From contig CANQNW010000017.1 of assembly GCA_947625305.1 (NCBI GenBank), positions 1 to 38,326 of the forward strand: a stretch of DNA of 38,326 nucleotides, read 5' to 3'. Below are positions 23,994-32,836 of this stretch, piece by piece. How positions within the stretch are numbered: position 1 is the stretch's first letter; every line of letters starts with the position of its first letter. The stretch comes from Candidatus Gastranaerophilales bacterium. GTDB lineage: Bacteria > Cyanobacteriota > Vampirovibrionia > Gastranaerophilales > Gastranaerophilaceae. Below the pieces are notes generated by a model. That model was not told the DNA's origin and ran no database searches. It worked only from the letters and a program-made list of their open reading frames with translations. The position numbers and the translations under genes were made by a program.

Positions 23994-25166
23994 CTAATTA
24001 TTTACGGAAGTATTTTCTTTATGTTCTTCTTCGGTTTCTTCATCATCTTCTTTATCGTTAATGTCTTCAAGTGTTTTCTTTATGAGTTCTAAAGAGTTTT
24101 GAAATTCCTGATTATTATTTACTGCGGGTTTATTAATATTTTGAGGAGTTTTCATAGTATTTTGAAAAAGCATTTCCGAATAATTTTCAAAACCGGAATT
24201 TAATTCATTTCCATTAAATATATTCAGTGTATTTTCACTATTATTATCAAGGTTATCATCTATTTCATTTAAACCAAGTTCTTCTAACAATAATGATTCT
24301 ACGGCAGTATCCTTACTTTCAAGATTTAAACTTGATTCGGAATTATCATTATTTGATGGTTCTTTTTTATCATATTGTTCCTGAAGTGTAGTAAACTCAA
24401 TTTCTGCAGTTGATTTATTTGTTTCTATGGCAGATTTCTGAGTGCTTATTCCTTTTATAAGATTTTTTGCCGAATTAACTTCTGACTGCGCTAATACTAC
24501 CTCCTTATATTTATACGAAAGCTTAGTATTTATTGCATCGGCATCAGTTTGTATTTTAGCTTTTTCCGTAAGCAAACTGCTCATATCAGAATAGTATGAG
24601 GAAATAGTTTTATAAATTAACTTTAACTTGCCTGCATCGGGTTTCCCTTTCCCGACTGATATATTCATTATTTTTTGCTGATCTTTTATCTTATCTGAAA
24701 TTTTATTGATTTCTTCATCTTTTTTCTTTATTTCTTTATTTTTAACCTCTAATTCTTCTTCTATTTTTGCATATTCTTCCCTGCGGGCTTTTAATTTTTT
24801 TTCTTTCTCTTCAAGCATGTCACTTTTTGTTTGTATTAAATTATCAAGTGACTTTATAGTGCTATCATATGTTGATACATTACCTGCTACTTTATCTATT
24901 TTTGTTTTTAATTCTTCAATTGTAGCTTCATCGGAATTTGTTGTATCAATATCCGTATCTATTGATGATAATGCATCCGCAATTGCTTTTAAAATTTCTT
25001 TATAATCAGCTAAATCTTCTTCCGTAAGTTCTATACATTCTTTATTTATTTCTGTTTCACCGGGTTTCTTTTGTTCCGCTTTCGGTTCATTTGCATTACT
25101 ATTTTTCCCGCTTTTATATACTGTATTAGTATTATTTACTAAATAATTTAAATAACTTTCAGTCAT
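23994..25166 (-). CDS. Long coiled-coil protein, unknown function
   Basis: A 390-aa very hydrophilic protein that I do not recognise. Residues about 60-265 are heptad-rich coiled coil (SDMLEEKEKKLKARREEYAK, EEELEVKNKEIKKKDEEINK and later helices). The C-terminal third is Asn/Glu/Asp-rich and probably disordered, ending in an acidic DKEDDEETEEEHKEN stretch. There is no signal peptide, membrane segment or cysteine pattern. An AAAGGAG ribosome site precedes the ATG. It could be a cytoskeletal or scaffold protein; nothing in the neighbourhood settles this. Confidence 0.75.
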   Translation of the reverse strand: MTESYLNYLVNNTNTVYKSGKNSNANEPKAEQKKPGETEINKECIELTEEDLADYKEILKAIADALSSIDTDIDTTNSDEATIEELKTKIDKVAGNVSTYDSTIKSLDNLIQTKSDMLEEKEKKLKARREEYAKIEEELEVKNKEIKKKDEEINKISDKIKDQQKIMNISVGKGKPDAGKLKLIYKTISSYYSDMSSLLTEKAKIQTDADAINTKLSYKYKEVVLAQSEVNSAKNLIKGISTQKSAIETNKSTAEIEFTTLQEQYDKKEPSNNDNSESSLNLESKDTAVESLLLEELGLNEIDDNLDNNSENTLNIFNGNELNSGFENYSEMLFQNTMKTPQNINKPAVNNNQEFQNSLELIKKTLEDINDKEDDEETEEEHKENTSVNN

Positions 25167-25294
25167 AAAAAACTCCTTTAATTATTATTTATTTATTTTT
25201 TTTATCGGCATTAAAAAAGCATAACTTTAATAATTTATTTCTATTTTTTACATTCATTTACAAAATTAATAATGAATTTTCAAAGGTAAAATCA

Positions 25295-25303
25295 TGATAT
25301 AAT
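25295..25303 (+). promoter_or_regulatory. Extended -10 promoter of galE
   Basis: TGATATAAT matches an extended -10 (TGN plus TATAAT). No -35 is evident. The leader of about 28 nt carries the GAGGGA ribosome site of galE. Confidence 0.5.
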
Positions 25304-25337
25304 TATTATTAAATATTTTTATGATTAGAGGGATTAA

Positions 25338-26345
25338 ATGATATTAATAACAGGCGGAGCAGGTTATATAGGAAGTCATACCGTTATAAACTTATTAAAT
25401 CAGGGTTATAAAATAGCTGTTTTTGATAACCTTTCTACAGGACATATTGAAACGATTGATACACTTAAAGATATCGGAGATATTAAGTTTATACAGGGCG
25501 ATTTATGTAATATCAAAGACTTGGAAAATTTATTTTGCAATTATGATATTCAAGCCGTTATTCATTTTGCAGCATTTTCACTTGTTGAAGAATCATGTAT
25601 TAATCCTAAGAAATATTATATAAATAATGTCATGGGAACATTGAATTTATTAAACACAATGTTAAAATATGATGTTAAAAAGATAGTATTTTCATCAACT
25701 TGCGCTACATACGGAGTGCCGAAAATATTGCCTCTTGACGAAAATCATCCGCAAAATCCGATTAACCCATACGGAAATACAAAGCTGACAATCGAGCGGA
25801 TATTAAAAGATTATGATAAAGCATACGAACTAAAATCCATAATTTTAAGATATTTTAATGTAGCAGGCTGCGACTCATTAATAAGAATAGGGGAATGGCA
25901 TGTGCCTGAAACCCATTTAATACCTAATATTTTGAAATCAGTAACCGAAAAAGATAAAGTATTTAAAATATTCGGTACTGATTATGATACAAAAGACGGA
26001 ACCTGTGTAAGAGATTACGTAAATGTAGAAGACTTAGCAGAGGCGCACAGACTGGCTCTTGAATATTTATTTAAATCAAATAAATCTGATATATTTAACA
26101 TCGGAACCGAAAACGGAAATACCGTCAAAGAAGTATTTGATATATGTAAAGAAATAACAAATACAAATATTAAAGTGGAAGAAACGCAAAGACGGGCAGG
26201 TGATCCGCCGAGTTTATACGCAAATGCCAAAAAAGCTAAAGAAATTCTCGGCTGGAATCCGAAAAAAACTCTTTATGACAGTATAAAAACAGCTTGGTTA
26301 TGGGAGAAAATATTATTTAATAATATATCTAAAGAGGAAATTTAA
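25338..26345 (+). CDS. galE: UDP-glucose 4-epimerase
   Basis: A 335-aa extended SDR that interconverts UDP-glucose and UDP-galactose (or the N-acetyl forms), supplying sugar nucleotides for surface glycans. NAD-binding GGAGYIG at 6-12, FDNLSTGH, HFAAFSLVEES, catalytic FSSTCATYG and Tyr145/Lys149 in NPYGNTK, then ILRYFNVAGC and RDYVNVEDLAEAH. The length is normal. It is followed after 3 nt by an SDR gene, forming a two-gene unit that converges on the large minus-strand cluster. Confidence 0.95.
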   Translation: MILITGGAGYIGSHTVINLLNQGYKIAVFDNLSTGHIETIDTLKDIGDIKFIQGDLCNIKDLENLFCNYDIQAVIHFAAFSLVEESCINPKKYYINNVMGTLNLLNTMLKYDVKKIVFSSTCATYGVPKILPLDENHPQNPINPYGNTKLTIERILKDYDKAYELKSIILRYFNVAGCDSLIRIGEWHVPETHLIPNILKSVTEKDKVFKIFGTDYDTKDGTCVRDYVNVEDLAEAHRLALEYLFKSNKSDIFNIGTENGNTVKEVFDICKEITNTNIKVEETQRRAGDPPSLYANAKKAKEILGWNPKKTLYDSIKTAWLWEKILFNNISKEEI

Positions 26346-26348
26346 AAT

Positions 26349-27092
26349 ATGACATTTTTTACTAAAGATAAATTTTATATAGTAACAGGAGCAAGTTCCG
26401 GAATTGGAAGAACAACCGCATTATTATTAAATGAACTTGGGGGCAGTGTTATTGCAGTAGCAAGAAATAAAAATCGTTTGGAAGAGATGAAAACAAACTG
26501 TAAAAACCCTCAAAATATGTATTTAGAAGTAAAAGATTTGACGGAAGATATAGAAAACCTTCCCATTTATGTTAAGAATTTAAAAGATAAATATGGGAAA
26601 TTTGCAGGAATGGCATATTGTGCCGGAATTGGAATAAGAAACCCTTTAAGAACCATTGATTATGAAACTATTAAAAAAATATTCGACATAAACTATATTG
26701 CACCAATATTAATGACAAAAGGAATAGCCGATAAAAGAAATAATATAGGAAAAGGTTGTTCTTTAGTATATCTATCATCAATCGATGCAAAATTATCAAG
26801 TAAAGGTCAGCCGTTATATAGCGGTTCTAAAGCTGCATTAAGTGCAACAATTAAGTCCTTATCAAAAGAGGTAGTTCAAAACGGTATAAGAATGAATTGC
26901 ATTTTACCATCTATGATTGTTACCCCGATGACAAAATCAGATGAATTCCATACTAATGAAATATGCGAACAATATCCGTTTGGCTGGGGTGAAACTATTG
27001 ATGTCGCGAATATGATAATATTCCTTCTATCTGATGAGTCAAAATATATTTCAGGTCAAAACTATGTCGTTGATTCAGGCGGAGTTTTATAA
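26349..27092 (+). CDS. SDR-family oxidoreductase
   Basis: A 247-aa classical short-chain dehydrogenase. Cofactor motif TGASSGIG (13-20), CAGIGI at the NNAG position, a catalytic SSID block and Tyr157/Lys161 (YSGSK), then ILPSMIVTPMT and the C-terminal YISGQNYVVDSGG. It is FabG-like in layout but its substrate is unknown. It is cotranscribed with galE and ends 4 nt from the convergent LuxC-like gene, with no terminator visible between. It may act in the same glycan or acyl pathway as the adjoining cluster. Confidence 0.9.
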   Translation: MTFFTKDKFYIVTGASSGIGRTTALLLNELGGSVIAVARNKNRLEEMKTNCKNPQNMYLEVKDLTEDIENLPIYVKNLKDKYGKFAGMAYCAGIGIRNPLRTIDYETIKKIFDINYIAPILMTKGIADKRNNIGKGCSLVYLSSIDAKLSSKGQPLYSGSKAALSATIKSLSKEVVQNGIRMNCILPSMIVTPMTKSDEFHTNEICEQYPFGWGETIDVANMIIFLLSDESKYISGQNYVVDSGGVL

Positions 27093-27096
27093 TATA

Positions 27097-28269
27097 TTAA
27101 ACTATTTCTCTTGATAATTCATAAATAAGGTTGTGTCCGTCCCATATTACATCTATATCCATGGCTTTACCAATTGGGACAATCCTGTCTATACCTTTTA
27201 AATTATTTTTTATTATATCATTTCTTAATGTTTCGGGATTAATCCCAAAATAAGTAATGGTTTGATATTTTTCATTTATTATATTAAAAAGTTCATCATA
27301 ATTTTTTAATGAATATTCGTAAAAATAACCGCCGTTACCCCTTAATTCCGTTATATTTTCATCAATTTTGTTTAATTCTATTCTGTATAAAAGATTTTCG
27401 ACATTTTGAAAGTTTGAAATATAATCGGAATTTAATATTGCATCTTCGCAGATTTTTGTATATTTATCAACACTGACGGCATCTTGAAAATTATATTTTT
27501 CTTTTGCACAAGTATAAACGAATTCCCAAAACTTATCACGGGCAGTTTTATTATCATTGAGCCAATAAATTAACTGCGGAGAAGAACAGGCATTTTGATC
27601 CATCAGGTAAGTATCATTATAAAAATCAATGCTAAATCGTTTTAATTTATCTTCATCAAGTGTTTTAATTTCCTCAGCATTTATAATTGCAATTGAATAT
27701 CTGTCGGGAAAAGTTATATCAAAACATCTTGGTTTTGTTTTGTAGGATTTGAACAGTTCAATTGTTTTATCTCCGCCCCAAATCATTCTGCAATCAGCAA
27801 TTGAGGAAAAATAAGCATTAATTTCGTCATCTTTTTCATATTTTACAAAAGCTGTTCTTTTTTCAATCTCAGGATAATTTTTCAAAAATTCTTTCAAAAA
27901 ATTGCAAATAAAATCTACCTGCGGAAAGTCTTTGCTTGGTAATCTTACAATGTTAGAGCATCCCGCTAAAAGAGCAAACGCATAAGAAAAAACAGAATTA
28001 ACAGGAATATTAGACGGGGCTATATGAAAACATAATCCCCGACCGAGTCTGTTAATTTTACCCCCCCCCATTAGGTTTTTCAAATTTTGAATATTTGCTT
28101 TTCTTGCCCAAAAAGCAAAAGCTGATAAATCGGTAAACTCTCTGATTTTAGAAGATTTTAAAAGACAGGATGATACATCATTTAAAAAATTAATAACACA
28201 ATCACTAAAAGGTTCTAATGGTGTATCTATAGTATTTTCATTCCCTATAATATAATTAATGTTTTTCAT
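27097..28269 (-). CDS. LuxC-like acyl-CoA/acyl-protein reductase with a G9 tract
   Basis: A 390-aa aldehyde-dehydrogenase-fold reductase of the LuxC type, which reduces a thioester-bound acyl group to the aldehyde with NADPH. Motifs: FHIAPSNIPVNSVFSYAFAL, LAGCSNIVRLPSKD, and the catalytic Cys228 in DQNACSSPQ. Residues 68-70 (Gly-Gly-Gly) are encoded by nine G (28061-28069); one G more gives an immediate TAA and one fewer a stop some 15 codons on, so the gene is a likely on/off phase switch. It overlaps the LuxE-like gene by 14 nt and is last in the cluster. Confidence 0.85.
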   Translation of the reverse strand: MKNINYIIGNENTIDTPLEPFSDCVINFLNDVSSCLLKSSKIREFTDLSAFAFWARKANIQNLKNLMGGGKINRLGRGLCFHIAPSNIPVNSVFSYAFALLAGCSNIVRLPSKDFPQVDFICNFLKEFLKNYPEIEKRTAFVKYEKDDEINAYFSSIADCRMIWGGDKTIELFKSYKTKPRCFDITFPDRYSIAIINAEEIKTLDEDKLKRFSIDFYNDTYLMDQNACSSPQLIYWLNDNKTARDKFWEFVYTCAKEKYNFQDAVSVDKYTKICEDAILNSDYISNFQNVENLLYRIELNKIDENITELRGNGGYFYEYSLKNYDELFNIINEKYQTITYFGINPETLRNDIIKNNLKGIDRIVPIGKAMDIDVIWDGHNLIYELSREIV

Positions 28270-29335
28270 AAGTATCAGAGCAACCCCTTATTTCTGCATT
28301 TTTAATACGACCTAATATGTTAAAATATTTGCCTTTTCTACCACAAGGACAGTCATCTTCACCCAAAATTATCCCCTCATCTTCAGTTAAAAGCGAGTGC
28401 CCGGGGTAAGATTCAGGTAAAAGCGAAACAACTTGAATAATACCCTTTTCCCCAATCGGAGCAAGCGAGAAATCCTTTGTGTTTCTTATTATTACATCAG
28501 AAAATATTGAAGCATGTAAGTGTCCATACTCACATTCCATATAAACACATCCCGTCTGTTCAACCATTCCATAATAGTCATGAACATTATTAAGTGCACA
28601 AACATCTTTTAAAGCTTTTTTAAAATCTTCTTTAGAAACAGCTTCATTAATAAGTTTTTTCCAGCCTCCTCCGTGGATTAAAATGCCGTTTGATATATCA
28701 AGTTTTTTATTTAACTTTTTTAATTCCTTATAAAAATACTGCCAAATCATAAAAGTAAAGCCAAAAAGCAGTATCGGTTTTCCTTTGTGTTTATCTAAAA
28801 AGGTTTCAATTGCCTTTAAATCAAGGTTCATATCTTCATCAAGTGCATAAGTTCTGTCCGCACCAAAAATAGAAAACCCCAAAATCCCGGCACCTCGAGC
28901 CGAAAACATTAATCTGTTTTTAATAACGGATGGTGAATCAATAATAAGCATCGGCATTCTTGAAGCTCCCGTAAAGTCGGAAACTATTTTAACCAGTGTC
29001 TTTTGTTGATTTAGTGCTGTCGCTTTATCTAAAACTATTTTAGAAACCGCCTGACCCGAAGTACCCGATGATGTCATAGTCTTAAATATTTCATCTTCTT
29101 TTATACTTGCAAGGTTAAATTCTTTAAATAAACGAACAGGAATAAAGGGAATATCCGAAACTGTTTTCAAAGCATCAAAATTAATGTTCAAGGTGTTTAA
29201 GATTTTTCTGTAATTACCGCAATTTTCATAATGATACTTTGTTAAATCAAAAAGCCCGTCAAACAATAATTTTTCTTTTTCATTTTTATTTAAGGAATAT
29301 GGAGCAATATTTAAAATCTCATCATAATTAAGCAT
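28256..29335 (-). CDS. LuxE-like acyl-protein synthetase
   Basis: A 359-aa adenylating enzyme of the LuxE family, which activates a carboxylic acid with ATP and holds it as a thioester for the LuxC reductase. Conserved features: DIPFIPVRLFKEF, the nucleotide-binding TSSGTSGQAVSKI, LLFGFTFMIWQYF, ILIHGGGWKKL, and DYYGMVEQTGCVYMEC. Cys352, eight residues from the C-terminus in IRGCSDTYEKH, corresponds in position to the acyl-accepting cysteine near the LuxE C-terminus. Overlaps of 8 and 14 nt with its neighbours indicate coupled translation. Confidence 0.88.
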   Translation of the reverse strand: MLNYDEILNIAPYSLNKNEKEKLLFDGLFDLTKYHYENCGNYRKILNTLNINFDALKTVSDIPFIPVRLFKEFNLASIKEDEIFKTMTSSGTSGQAVSKIVLDKATALNQQKTLVKIVSDFTGASRMPMLIIDSPSVIKNRLMFSARGAGILGFSIFGADRTYALDEDMNLDLKAIETFLDKHKGKPILLFGFTFMIWQYFYKELKKLNKKLDISNGILIHGGGWKKLINEAVSKEDFKKALKDVCALNNVHDYYGMVEQTGCVYMECEYGHLHASIFSDVIIRNTKDFSLAPIGEKGIIQVVSLLPESYPGHSLLTEDEGIILGEDDCPCGRKGKYFNILGRIKNAEIRGCSDTYEKH

Positions 29336-30737
29336 TTATAAGCTCCAGATTTTTATATAGAGTTTTTCCTGCTTCATTTTTAGGAATTTCTTTAATTACA
29401 ATAACTCTAAATGCAGTAAAATTAAGCCCTGTTTTTTGTGATATAAAATCTGATACTTCCTTTTTACAGTTTTCATCAGTTATATAAATATCCATTTTAT
29501 CATCAATTCCCGTGCAGGCACACTCTAACATGGGAAAATGAGCCTTAATTAGTCGTTCTGTTTCATCTAAGTTTACTCTGTTCCCGAAAATCTTCAAAAA
29601 TCTTTTTTTCCTGCCGACAATATAGAAAAATCCGTCTTTATCAAACTTTGCCATATCGCCCGTTATAAGTTTACCGTTTCTTTCGTCGCCCAAAGCCAAA
29701 TCTTCGCCTTTTTGTGCGTAGCCTAATGTAACATTATCACCCTCATATACAAGCTCGCCGACAGTTTCAGGGGCTTTAATTATATTCCCTTCCGCATCAA
29801 TTAACGAGAATTTACCTCCCGGGATAGCTATTCCCATAGAGCCGTACTTTTCTAAAGACTTTTCTGCCGGCAGATAGCTCATCCTTGCAGTAGCTTCTGT
29901 TTGTCCGTACATTACGATAAATTTTTTATTATTTTCTTTTGCCCAAGACGCAAATTGCTCATGGAGTTCAGGTGATAATTTCCCGCCCGCTTGCGTCATA
30001 TACCGGAGAGAAGGTAAATTCATCCTGAAAAATCTTAAACGGTTTAGCATTTCATAAGTATAAGGTACTCCGCCGAAAGAGGTTGCCTCATAGTCTTTAA
30101 ATTGACTCCAAAACTCTTTTTGCATTAAACCTTTTTCAGTTAAAACTAAACTTGCTCCAACCCATAAATGAGTATTAATTATGGATAAGCCGTAAGTGTA
30201 GTTCATCGGTAAAGTTGTAATAGCTCGTTCAGTTTCATCAAGGGACAGATATTCAACTATTGATTTTGTATTAGCCTCAATATTTTTATAGCTTTGACGC
30301 ACTAACTTTGGACTGCCTGTCGAACCTGATGTTGTTAAAAGCAATGCCAGTTCAGGATTTAGTTCATATTCATTATTAAACGGAGTTTTTAAAAGTGTAT
30401 AATTAAGGTTTTCATAAACACATCCGTAATTTTCGAATTTATCTTTAATATCAGACGGAACATTTATATAATCAGGTTTATATGTATTAAGCATAAAATT
30501 TAATAGTTCATCATCCAAGTCGCTTTTAAGCATTAAAGGAACAATTTTTTTATTCAAAAAACCAATATAGCCGACCAGAGAGCCTATTTCATTCCTGCAT
30601 AAATTAAAAACGAGACACCTTTTAGGAATATTCACGGTTAAACTTTTACAATAATCATCAAACTCTTTATAATTTATTTTTTTATTATCTTCGGTAATTA
30701 TTGCAATATTATCCTGAAATTTATTCAAATTCCACAT
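29328..30737 (-). CDS. AMP-dependent acyl/aryl ligase (ANL superfamily)
   Basis: A 469-aa adenylate-forming ligase, probably loading an acid onto the adjacent carrier protein. Core motifs: LLTTSGSTGSPKLVRQ (A3), MYGQTEATARMSY (A5), GELVYEGDNVTLGYA, TGDMAKFDKDGFFYIVGRKK (A7/A8) and the C-terminal catalytic lysine in NEAGKTLYKNL (A10). It is somewhat shorter than typical CoA ligases. It lies 22 nt after the ACP gene with a GAGGTG ribosome site. The substrate is unknown; a short or branched acid rather than an amino acid is my guess from its company. Confidence 0.87.
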   Translation of the reverse strand: MWNLNKFQDNIAIITEDNKKINYKEFDDYCKSLTVNIPKRCLVFNLCRNEIGSLVGYIGFLNKKIVPLMLKSDLDDELLNFMLNTYKPDYINVPSDIKDKFENYGCVYENLNYTLLKTPFNNEYELNPELALLLTTSGSTGSPKLVRQSYKNIEANTKSIVEYLSLDETERAITTLPMNYTYGLSIINTHLWVGASLVLTEKGLMQKEFWSQFKDYEATSFGGVPYTYEMLNRLRFFRMNLPSLRYMTQAGGKLSPELHEQFASWAKENNKKFIVMYGQTEATARMSYLPAEKSLEKYGSMGIAIPGGKFSLIDAEGNIIKAPETVGELVYEGDNVTLGYAQKGEDLALGDERNGKLITGDMAKFDKDGFFYIVGRKKRFLKIFGNRVNLDETERLIKAHFPMLECACTGIDDKMDIYITDENCKKEVSDFISQKTGLNFTAFRVIVIKEIPKNEAGKTLYKNLELINA

Positions 30738-30759
30738 AAAAGCACCTCGTTAAAAAGCA

Positions 30760-31005
30760 TTATTGAGCAAAATCTACATCATATTTTTGAGATAAAATTT
30801 CTTTACCTTTTTCAAAAGAACTTAAATCAATAATATCTTCTGTTTCCATCATAATATCAAAAGCTTCTTCCAGATTTGCAACAAGTCCCATGTGACCAAC
30901 CGAATCCCAAGCTTTGATATCCTGATATTTAAGTGCAGGAGCATCTTTTGGTTCAATTTCAAAAGCTTGAACAAACGCATTTGTGTATTTTTCTAAGTTT
31001 GACAT
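30760..31005 (-). CDS. Acyl carrier protein
   Basis: An 81-aa acidic helical carrier. The phosphopantetheine serine is Ser35 in AWDSVGHMGL, which fits the DSx-hydrophobic carrier motif. This is not the housekeeping AcpP (DSLDTVEL type) but a pathway-specific carrier. It sits between the second transketolase pair and the ligase that probably charges it; the gene begins immediately after the transketolase stop. It likely carries the acyl unit that the hotdog proteins and SDRs modify. Confidence 0.9.
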   Translation of the reverse strand: MSNLEKYTNAFVQAFEIEPKDAPALKYQDIKAWDSVGHMGLVANLEEAFDIMMETEDIIDLSSFEKGKEILSQKYDVDFAQ

Positions 31006-31974
31006 TTATATTTCCTCCAATTTGTTTAATATTTTTTCTGCAATTTTGGGTGCGGTCAGCCCTGTTTTATCAAGCATATAGTTATACTCGCCCGCTTTTT
31101 CAAATTTATCGTCAAGACCGATTATTAATTGTTTTGGTGCGTTTTTATTTGATTTATATTCCGCAACAGCACTTCCTAAACCGCCGATTTTAAAATGCTC
31201 TTCTATTGTAACAAAAAAATTATATTTTGCAAAAATCTTGTCCAAAGTTTCATAATCCAAAGGTTTTATTGTATGAAAATTATAAACGGAAACCGAAATA
31301 TTATTTTTCTTTAAAGCTCTTGCGGCTCTCATTGCCTCGTAAACCATTGTTCCCGTTGCAATAAGCGCAATATCCTCGCCTTCTGTCATTTGAATTGCTT
31401 TACCTATTTTAAACTCGTAATCTTCTTTATAAGCGTTTGGTGTCCCGTTCACGCCCGTTAATCTTACATAACAAGGTCCTTCAAATTTTCTTAGAGCTTC
31501 GATTACTTTATAAGTTTCAACGCAATCAGCAGGTGAAATAACGGTCATATTAGGTATAGTCCTTGTTAGTGCTATATCTTCCAAACCATAATGAGTGTTT
31601 CCGACAACTCCTCCGCCTAAACCCGCTAAAAGACCCACTATTTTGACATTTAAATTCATATACCCGACTTGTGTTCTTAACTGTTCAAAACATCTCATAG
31701 AGGCAAAAGGAGCAAAAGTTGAAGCAAAAACGTTATATCCTTCGCTTGCTAATCCCGCAGCTATACTTATCATATTCTGTTCCGCTATCCCTGTGTTTAT
31801 TATTTTTTTTGGGAATTTTTGCGCAAACTCTTCTAATTTTGATGAAGTCATTACATCAGATACAACTGCCATTATATTATCATTTTCCTTCGTCAAATCG
31901 GCCATAGCTTTGCCATACACTCCGCGAGAAGCCAGCCTTGTTAATTCCATCATATTTTTTAAATTAAATTCCAT
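31006..31974 (-). CDS. Transketolase C-terminal subunit, copy 2
   Basis: A 322-aa protein containing the pyrimidine-binding and C-terminal domains of a split transketolase. The catalytic glutamate is in NTGIAEQNMISIAAGLASEG, followed by ASTFAPFASMRCFEQLR, the GLEDIALTRTIPNMTVISPAD block, YVRLTG and the C-terminal FHTIKPLDYETL and TIEEHFKIGGLGSAVAE. It pairs with the N-terminal subunit 2 nt upstream. Such split pairs transfer a two-carbon ketol unit between sugars or to an aldehyde acceptor. Unlike copy 1 it has no homopolymer tract. Confidence 0.92.
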   Translation of the reverse strand: MEFNLKNMMELTRLASRGVYGKAMADLTKENDNIMAVVSDVMTSSKLEEFAQKFPKKIINTGIAEQNMISIAAGLASEGYNVFASTFAPFASMRCFEQLRTQVGYMNLNVKIVGLLAGLGGGVVGNTHYGLEDIALTRTIPNMTVISPADCVETYKVIEALRKFEGPCYVRLTGVNGTPNAYKEDYEFKIGKAIQMTEGEDIALIATGTMVYEAMRAARALKKNNISVSVYNFHTIKPLDYETLDKIFAKYNFFVTIEEHFKIGGLGSAVAEYKSNKNAPKQLIIGLDDKFEKAGEYNYMLDKTGLTAPKIAEKILNKLEEI

Positions 31975-31976
31975 TT

Positions 31977-32759
31977 TTACACCTCTAATTCTTTTAGTGC
32001 CTGATTATATTCTTCTTCGGTTATTGAAGAGTGGTGCCATTTTGGTTTATTTTCCATAAAAGATATGCCTTTTCCTTTAACAGTATCAGCTATTATAACT
32101 AAAGGTTTATCGGTTTTGGTTGAAAAGGCTTTTATAATTTCGTCAAAATTATGTCCGTTAATTTCTATTGTTTCAAAACCGAAAGAAACAAACTTATCTT
32201 TCCAATTTTGAAGATTTAAAATATCTTTGGAAAAACCGTCCAATTGCATTTTATTGTTATCTAAAATTAAAACAATATTATCTAATTTTTTAGCCCCGAT
32301 AAACATAACCGATTCCCAAAAAGAACCTTCGTTTGTTTCACCGTTGCCCGATAAAACATAAATTTTATTATTTATACCTTTATTTTTTAAGGCGATTGCT
32401 TGACCTATAGCATACCCTAAACCCATTCCAAGGCTGCCTGATGACAGTTCAATATTTTTGTCTAAATTTTTAACGCAATGAGAAGGAAAATCACCGCCGT
32501 TTGCGTTAAAAGTAAGCAATTCTTCTTTTGATAGATAGTTAAATTCGGCTAGAGCACCATACAAAGCAAGTGCGCAATGACCTTTGCTTAAGATAAATCT
32601 GTCTCTTTTTTCATTATTCTCTTTTTTTAATACTGAAAAAACATAAGTTAATAATTCAACGCAGGATAACGAACCGCCATAGTGAGCGGATTTTGACCTA
32701 AACCCCGCTTCTATTATATTTTTTCTTATGTTTTTTGCTCTTAATGATAAATCAATCAT
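31977..32759 (-). CDS. Transketolase N-terminal subunit, copy 2 (GNG variant)
   Basis: A 260-aa thiamin-diphosphate-binding half of a split transketolase. Features: FILSKGHCALALYGAL, SSGSLGMGLGYAIGQAIALK, and the cofactor motif that reads GNGETNEG with Asn139 where the Mg-binding Asp of GDG is usual, followed by ILDNNKMQLDG. Whether Asn still supports the cofactor is unclear. An AAAGGAG ribosome site precedes the ATG and a hairpin terminator lies between it and the copy 1 pair, so this second module may be expressed at a different level. Confidence 0.9.
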   Translation of the reverse strand: MIDLSLRAKNIRKNIIEAGFRSKSAHYGGSLSCVELLTYVFSVLKKENNEKRDRFILSKGHCALALYGALAEFNYLSKEELLTFNANGGDFPSHCVKNLDKNIELSSGSLGMGLGYAIGQAIALKNKGINNKIYVLSGNGETNEGSFWESVMFIGAKKLDNIVLILDNNKMQLDGFSKDILNLQNWKDKFVSFGFETIEINGHNFDEIIKAFSTKTDKPLVIIADTVKGKGISFMENKPKWHHSSITEEEYNQALKELEV

Positions 32760-32788
32760 TTTTAAATTTCTCCTTTCAAAAAGTCAAT

Positions 32789-32821
32789 AAAAAATCGGCT
32801 TTTATCTTGAGCCGATTTTTT
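32789..32821. terminator. Intrinsic terminator inside the cluster
   Basis: AAAAAATCGGCT, loop TTTATCTTG, AGCCGATTTTTT: a perfect 12-bp stem with T runs on both strands, in the 77-nt gap between the two transketolase pairs. It should attenuate read-through into the second half of the cluster. Confidence 0.85.
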
Positions 32822-32836
32822 GATTTTAAAAGGATT

